DNA of 64,000 nt, taken from Bursaphelenchus xylophilus (taxonomy: Eukaryota > Nematoda > Chromadorea > Rhabditida > Aphelenchoididae). Position numbers and translations under genes: made by a program. Position 1 is the stretch's first letter. Each line of letters starts with the position of its first letter. The notes below the pieces were generated by a model. That model was not told where the DNA came from and did not search any database. It saw nothing but the letters and a program-made list of their open reading frames with translations. The stretch is taken from contig CAJFCV020000006.1 in the NCBI GenBank assembly GCA_904066235.2, positions 5,456,001 to 5,520,000 on the forward strand, written 5' to 3'. This document shows positions 58,001-64,000 of this stretch, piece after piece.

Positions 58001-61000
58001 ATATGCCTAAGGACATTCTCCGTTAAACACGAAGTGTAATTGTAATGGCGGAACTAATTATGGTTCCCAATGTTAGTGCCGTAGAAAACCGAACAACAGA
58101 GAAAATCAGCGACCATATCAACTGCTAAGAATTCGCGGAGAGACCCGATTTATTAGACAATCCCTGCGGAAATATATAAGATCTGCAGAGCTAAAAATCT
58201 CGGTGGCTGCAGACGGCACGTAAAAACTCTCTGACAACTCGTTTAAATTGTGATCAAGATCTACCTCAATTCTCATCAATATCTTCGTTATCTAAAATTA
58301 CCGTATTCAACTAATAAATGAGGCCCTCTGGGGCTCTCAGGACCGTTGCGGATTAGGCCGGTTCATCAAAATTAGCTCTTTCAGGCGGATGTGAGACAAC
58401 CGGAGTTTGCGTCGACCCCATCTAATCCATGACGCACATAAAAAGTATTACTGCAATACTCTAAATTTAAATCGCCCAGTTGATATCCATAGCGGGAATC
58501 CTTGGTTCTGCAAAAGCATGGTGTCTGAGCATTACAGGCGACAGCTTTGTGACGCACTAAAATACGAAAACACAAGGCGTCATGCGTGTGTTTGATATCC
58601 GCAAATGAGAGGGCATTTGGAGAAAACAAATGGAGAGATTTCTGTTTTTAGGATATCGCTATCTTCTGCCAAGGTGGCCTAGATTGGAAGTACTAGATTT
58701 CTTCCCATCAGTTCCAATGTTGGCTGAATTGCAAAGAAACTAGAGCGCGTCGTAAGAGGCTTTGTTTCAGAGACCGCGTTTGCAAAGCATACTGTTATTC
58801 CAATCTGCCAAGTTTAATAAAAACATCTTTGCGCCGAAATTATAAAACATCGAATACCCTCCGCATATGAAACTTTATTCCTTTTCTGTTTCCTGTCTAG
58901 TTCCTTTTCTAACTCCGGAATCTTGTGTGCAAAATAAGCGCAAATTCCCACAGGAAATCCGTCTAATCACCGTCTTAAAATGATATCACCCCGACTTATC
59001 ATGCTTCCAGAGATTGATCCAAAGTTACTTTCGCTCCTTTTACACACTTCTTTTATCTCATTAGCATTATTATAATACCATAATATTGTACTTGCCATGT
59101 TTTCTCTTTCATTATACTTTTTGTGCAAATCAACAACTTCCGCTTACGGAGTATTACTGCAGATGTACAATTAGAACGGCACGTATCTCCGCATCTTAAT
59201 TTCTACATTTCCTCTCCCATTCTTTAATAAAATACGTGCCGTCTTTGAATGGCCACTGTGATTCTCAATATTCCCTAAGGGGATTATCCTCGAATTCCTT
59301 AAAAGACAATCAAGTTGTCTTCAAATTTATACCAGATCAAGAGAACAACAAGATAAGCACATTAACATTCCCCCCATGAATACAAGGCCAGTTCCTTATT
59401 AGTGGACAATGGAGTTATACTGATACGATTAGATGAAATATTATAACACAAAGATATCAGTCGGGGATTCTCTAAAAAGTAAATTACAATTGTTTACAAA
59501 AAGGTCAACATCGCATATTTCAAAAGGAAGGTCCGAAGAGCAAGTCATCCATTTGTTTATGCAATATCAAACAGAGTTCAAAATTTGTACAATTCATTGA
59601 TGATTTTAGGCTCTTAGTTTGCAGAAGGCATCATAATTTTTGTCAAAAGTTGGAAAAAGACTTTTATGCGATTTGCTGTTTAAGAAATTCGCTTCGGTTG
59701 TGCAATGTTTCTGCAAAAAATTCAAATTTTCGACCAAAAATTACGAAGACCTGGTAAAAACCATTTTTCTCTAGCCGGTTTTCTTAATTTGGCAGTCTCT
59801 AATTCTTTTGAATATCTCAGTCAATATTTAAAAGTGCGAGGAAACAGTTCTCGGGTTGGTATTTACAATATAAGCTCTTGTCAGTAAAAAGGTTTATAAT
59901 CTCAATACCAAAGCCGTCTGATATCATACATAATATTTACCATCCATGATACATAAAGAGTCTTAATATCAATATCGAGTTCAAAACCTACATCCACACG
60001 CTTCCCGAGTTAATTATTTATCCCAAATCCATATCAATTTGCAAGATTGGAGACTTTTTACTAAGCCCTTTACTATTTTGAGTTGATAATCCGAGACAAT
60101 TATCCGGAATATTCCATTTTGAAGAATGCCGGAGGGGATAATCCGTGAGGGTGGGTGTAAAAATAGCCTCAGGGGCAGATTAGTCCATCCTGCTTGAGGA
60201 GAATAAGCCGATTTATGGCCGCGGGGCCCATCTCCTCGCTGATCCGATCAAGCCCAATTTTCCGTTTTCCAATTCTGGTTGTAAATAGCCTCAAAAAGTA
60301 ATAAGAAAAAAACGAGTTTTCCATGGAAATTTTTAGGAACTCTTTGAATTGCAGGCAAAGTCTCTCATCAATTTGTGAAGAAACGCTAAACATACATGTT
60401 ACATATACTGTATAATAAGAAGTCATACGTATAAATGGGGTGCTCAAATTACAGGCCACAAATGAAAGAGACTAATCTTTATTTTGGAAAGGAAAGTTTC
60501 CCATACAGACATTTGAAAGCTGAATTATAGTCATAATTTACGAGGAAACGCAATTTTTTTAGCGCTTTGGAAACTTCTCAAATGATGGCTATCCGATGTT
60601 CCTCAAAGTATGAGCATTCATTATGTCTTTTTATTTCTTTAATGCTTTCTCAAAAAAGCTAGTTTTTTAAAGCTCTATGTCATATCGGGAGTTCCTTTTC
60701 TCATTTTTATTGCAAACTAAATTCTAAAAAAAAAATCATCTAAAGTTTACTTCCTTGAAGAAAGAATTGACGATTACTCTTTCAAATTTCCATAGAAAAG
60801 TCTCAGCCAAAGAAAGCTACAAAATTTGAAGTCCCATTTCGAAATATTGGATCAGTCTTCAGAAGCCGGAAACTTTCTCCGTGCTGTCCGCAAATTCTAA
60901 AAAAACTACAGTAATCCAACCCAGGTTGATCATCGAGAACATAACAACGGTCGAAAAGTTAGGAAGAGATCCCATTCTAATCCGCCTAAGCCAAGCAAAA

Positions 61001-61254
61001 CAAAAATTAAATTGGAGATTATCCCCAATAAAAGGGATCTCGAGCACAAATATTATTGTAAACAAGGCTTACAATCCCCGGTCTGGAATCTTCCGAATAG
61101 AGTAAAGAATTAGAAGAGTAGCTTTCCGATTTTATTCATTGTAATATAAATAGTTACAACTGAAAAAAGGAGGGTTACTGGTTTAGCTCATATGTGAACC
61201 GAGTCTATTATTATGGACAATATAATATCTTGACAATATACCCTTCTCTCCTTC
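55051..61254. other. 6.2 kb gap without a recognised gene
   Basis: The 3' UTR of the bZIP gene (AATAAA near 55553) and the 3' end of the DDI1 gene border this stretch. Frames here reach at most about 96 codons and none has splice context or recognisable protein. Short dispersed TACNGTA motifs recur (for example 57428 and 60909). It may hold distal enhancers or non-coding RNA. Confidence 0.5.
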
Positions 61255-62918
61255 TTATTGATCCATGGGTTCATCAAAAAGGGAATCAATGGCTCGTTGA
61301 AGATCATTTTTATACTTCTTCAAGGCAATTGTGGCCTTATCTGGGTCCATTCCCATCGAAATTAACTCCGCTAGTTTGGCTGAATCCACTTCCTCGCTGG
61401 GGCCAGGTGCCTGTGCTGATACTGAAGCCGAGGCCTCTTGCGATTCCTCATGGTCATAAGCTAAATTATCAAAAATATTACTTATCACCAATAATAACTC
61501 CCAAAAATCAGCCAAAAAACTCACGATTTGAATGTCCCAGTCTTGTAACTTCCTTTTTATATTGTTCTTCACCCAAAAATGGCACTTCATTATCATCCCC
61601 AAGAACCAAAACATTCCTTCGGAGATCAATTATACATGCATTTGGACGCAAGAATGACAGTCCGAGCAAAATTTCCACCTTCTGTTCTTCTAGGACATCA
61701 AATGGGCAAGTAATGAACGAGGATCCAATCTGCATCTTGCCTAAATCAAGAACACCTTCAATTGGATCAAAATACCTACATGAATGGATTCTCCCGATGA
61801 TTTTACTGTCTCCGCCAATCCCATTGGCCCTTGAAAAGAATCTTTCGTCCACATACTCATAGATATTGCACTTCTTGGCAATTCTAGGATTGATAATAGA
61901 GTTTTGGGCACCTAAAATGGCAAGTATAATAAAAGAAGCTCAAATCTTTTCAAATTTGACCTTTAAAATTAACTTACCCGAATCGACCATGGCCAATACT
62001 TCAACTCCGTTGATTTTAACGTGGATATGAAGAAGTTTAACTGGTATATAGGCTTCAGGGAGATGTTCCAATGCATATTGATATTGATCTTCGATGTTTT
62101 GAATTTTAATCTGCCGAGCAATGTACTCTTGGGCCTCGGCACTGGTTTCATCTTTTAGAGCAGCCACCAAACGGTCCCTTTTCTCAAGCATTATTACTAC
62201 TTCTTTGTGGAAGTTTTCTGAAAACAAATATAAATCATGAGGATGAATACTACAAAAAAAGATCCAAAGAAATCAATTTCTTACCAAAGTCATTAGGATA
62301 CGTTTCAAAGGCATTAGCGATACTAGGCGCTGTTAACTTGAATCCACGAATCGCATGAGGATCCGCTTTCAACTGTTCCCACATCTTCTTTGAGAACGCT
62401 TTAATATCAGCAGTTGATTTTGAGGCTGGGCCAGAAGAAGACGAAGACTGACCCAACTTTTGACTAGACGATCCTTTCTTTGGCACTTTGATAGCCGCGA
62501 TTAGACCTTTAAGATCAATCTGGCCCGATTGAGACGCTTGAGGAAGCTGCCGGACATGTTGTTGAGTAGGAGCTTGAGGAATAACGGTCTTTGGAACAGC
62601 CATCAAGTAAACCAACTCATCATCACTAAAGCCAAGAGTCTGGAAATAAAACAAATATTCTCCAAGAAACAGCCAGACGATGGACTGTTACCTAAAAGCA
62701 AAACAAAAAAACACCCCTACCTTTAAACTCTTCTTCAATTCAGAAGGGACCACTGCAATCTTCAGGTTGGTGTTCGCAAGGACAAAGTTTTTATCTTTCC
62801 CCAGCTCAATCAGACTTGGCCATTCTTCCTTGAGCAATGCCATCAAACTTTCCAACTCCAGATCTTCACTCACATCTTGCAGCGAGATCAGATCGTTGAA
62901 AACAACTGTAACCTTCAT
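61255..62918 (-). CDS. ddi-1: DDI1-type ubiquitin shuttle with retropepsin-like protease domain
   Basis: Five exons (62918-62721, 62639-62285, 62217-61978, 61911-61525, 61460-61255) join in phase to 461 residues. The order is that of DDI1/DDI2: N-terminal ubiquitin-like domain (MKVTVVFNDL; about 1-75), a linker rich in Ser and Gln, a helical part ending LLHIHVKINGVE, the retroviral-protease-like domain with catalytic VDSGAQNS near residue 265 (canonical DSGAQ), LLGLSFLRPNACIIDL, and a C-terminal UBA (LAELISMGMDPDKATIALKK). The catalytic Asp is present, and the active-site turn is split by an intron. DDI1 is a cytosolic/nuclear aspartyl protease that clips ubiquitinated substrates; in C. elegans it activates SKN-1A after proteasome stress. 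The UBA is retained here. The UBL is divergent, as in other DDI1 proteins. Confidence 0.95.
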
Positions 62919-64000
62919 GGATAAGGTAAGAGAAGTCGACTAGTAGATTTTCAGGAAGAATGATGAGGGATTTGGCGTAAAGTAAGCGCAAAATTGGCTT
63001 TTAAATTTCTTTTGAAGGTGCAACAACCGTGTAAAATTGAATATCACCCATTTTCTGTCAAAAACGCTCGAAATTGACAAAATGCCAAGGGTCCGTGGCG
63101 TTCATAGTTTTCGTGGTGGGACTTTCAAAACATGGTCGATTTTAAAAAATACAAAACGAATTTTGATAATTGGGAACAAAAAACTGCAACAAATACAGAG
63201 AAAATCCACCGTCACTTTTGTACTGCTCCTTTTTTACTATTTGAATGTTCAAACATTGTACATACATTATTATCACAAGCTTATTTATAATAGAAGTCGA
63301 CGTATTGTTTGCATTGCTGCCTTTGTGACCAATGACATCATAATTCAAGTTATTTCGACCAGCAGCACAAATCTATGCTAGTTCAGCGAACTAAAACGAT
63401 TTCCTTATTGGATTTGACGGCGTGGATGCCCTGAGGCCAAATTTACTTCGTTTGAGTTAACAGTTTGACTTCGCCTTTTGTTACTCGCTTCTCAGCCGAA
63501 CACTCCCCCCTTTTTAAACTCTCCTCAAAAAAGTGGACATTATTTTCTGATTTTAACAAGAAATGAGAAATTCGAGCACTATACCTATAGTAAAAGATAA
63601 AAAATAAATGGTGCGACATGTTATAGGGTGAAAAGCGACTGTAAGAGTCTTCTTACCGTAATACTGAAGATGTACATTTAAATGTAAATTACAAAATAAA
63701 TTGTGATTTCGAAAAAATATATAATAAATTTCGTAACGAGAAGGTTGGTGCCATTTTTGGAAAGTAATGTTTTCTGACATTTGCATTTACATTTATTTTT
63801 GCTGCTATAATTATTCTAGAGTTTAAAATCCCTTCAAAACTACACTTTTTTGCAGTTTACACTTATTTTACCTTCAGATTTTAGTTCTCAAAACCTTATC
63901 GTTAGAATCGCACTTTCCATCGTGAAAGTCGCCATGCTAATCGCGACATAAAGTCCTGAGAAATTTGCACGTGCATTTTTACCGTCGCGACAATTCCCCG
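62919..64000. other. Right edge, no gene accepted; contains a partial repeat copy
   Basis: A plus-strand frame at 63037-63381 has an ATG at 63082 (MPRVRGVHSFRGGTFKTW) but no convincing donor, so it is not called. 63943-63976 repeats the left arm of the MITE-like element at 40681, with GCACGTGC in place of GCACAGTGC. Confidence 0.5.
63943..63976 (+). repeat. Partial copy of the 40.7 kb inverted-repeat element
   Basis: GCGACATAAAGTCC is identical to 40688-40701, and the next 20 bases match with a few changes (TTTGCACGTGCAT against TTTGCACAGTGCAT). The copy continues towards the window edge with TCGCGAC, so a full element may extend beyond it. Confidence 0.7.

Noticed and set aside
61194..61862. 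Open frame of 222 codons (plus)
   Set aside because: It is the antisense shadow of the DDI1 protease and UBA exons.
63037..63381. Plus frame divergent from DDI1 (MPRVRGVHSF...)
   Set aside because: The first 18 residues look fair, but the frame runs into AT-rich sequence and no proper donor or next exon was found.
1..64000. CRISPR array, prophage, or bacterial operon
   Set aside because: No regular direct repeats with spacers; gene structure is entirely eukaryotic.

Overview
The window is nuclear DNA from a nematode. Genes are cut into many short exons with mostly small GT-AG introns and TTTTCAG-type acceptors. An initiator tRNA of the C. elegans type sits in an intron, and most products have clear C. 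elegans relatives. It is not bacterial or viral: there are no operons with ribosome binding sites, no CRISPR array and no long intact transposon. From memory, several C. elegans counterparts (ceh-30/31, the medium-chain acyl-CoA dehydrogenase, cat-1/VMAT, the HPDL protein, cebp-1) lie on X, so the window may come from an ancestral X block. That is inference.

Layout. 1-85: the start of a minus-strand gene that leaves the window. 4.6-7.8 kb (+): a BarH homeobox gene with a GLI/TRA-1 consensus site in intron 2. 10.8-13.5 kb (-): an unknown gene lying close downstream of a gene for a single-pass membrane protein. 13.6-13.9 kb (+): an inverted, dead copy of exon 1 of the next gene. 14.0-16.2 kb (-): a secreted cysteine-rich (EB/EGF-like) protein. 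16.4-18.3 kb (-): a mitochondrial medium-chain-type acyl-CoA dehydrogenase without the usual catalytic Glu. 18.9-25.0 kb (-): a large secreted protein with lustrin-type repeats and three Kunitz domains; one intron holds tRNA-iMet on the other strand. 27.0-29.2 kb (-): a protein with GYTGH-type motifs of ciliary microtubule inner proteins. 29.9-37.7 kb (-): three tandem VMAT/VAChT-like transporters. 39.6-41.5 kb (+): a 4-hydroxyphenylpyruvate dioxygenase-like gene. 41.5-43.1 kb: an odd GC-richer block with eight copies of a near-palindromic 9-mer. 44.1-55.1 kb (+): a C/EBP-type bZIP gene with a 7 kb first intron and at least one internal promoter. 55.1-61.2 kb: no gene seen. 61.3-62.9 kb (-): DDI1 ubiquitin-receptor protease.

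Functional picture. The genes do not form one pathway. Local groupings are the tandem transporter family, two neighbouring secreted cysteine-rich genes that share an unusual VFMD-VDE motif and may be related, and two same-strand close pairs that could be nematode operons. The most informative regulatory signal is the TRA-1-type site in the BarH intron, where C. elegans ceh-30 carries its sex-specific control element. The most unexplained sequence is the 9-mer cluster between the HPDL and bZIP genes.

Exon boundaries were worked out by hand from splice signals and reading phase. For the genes with listed exons the phases close, with exceptions stated in the entries. No alignment, RNA or database search was available.
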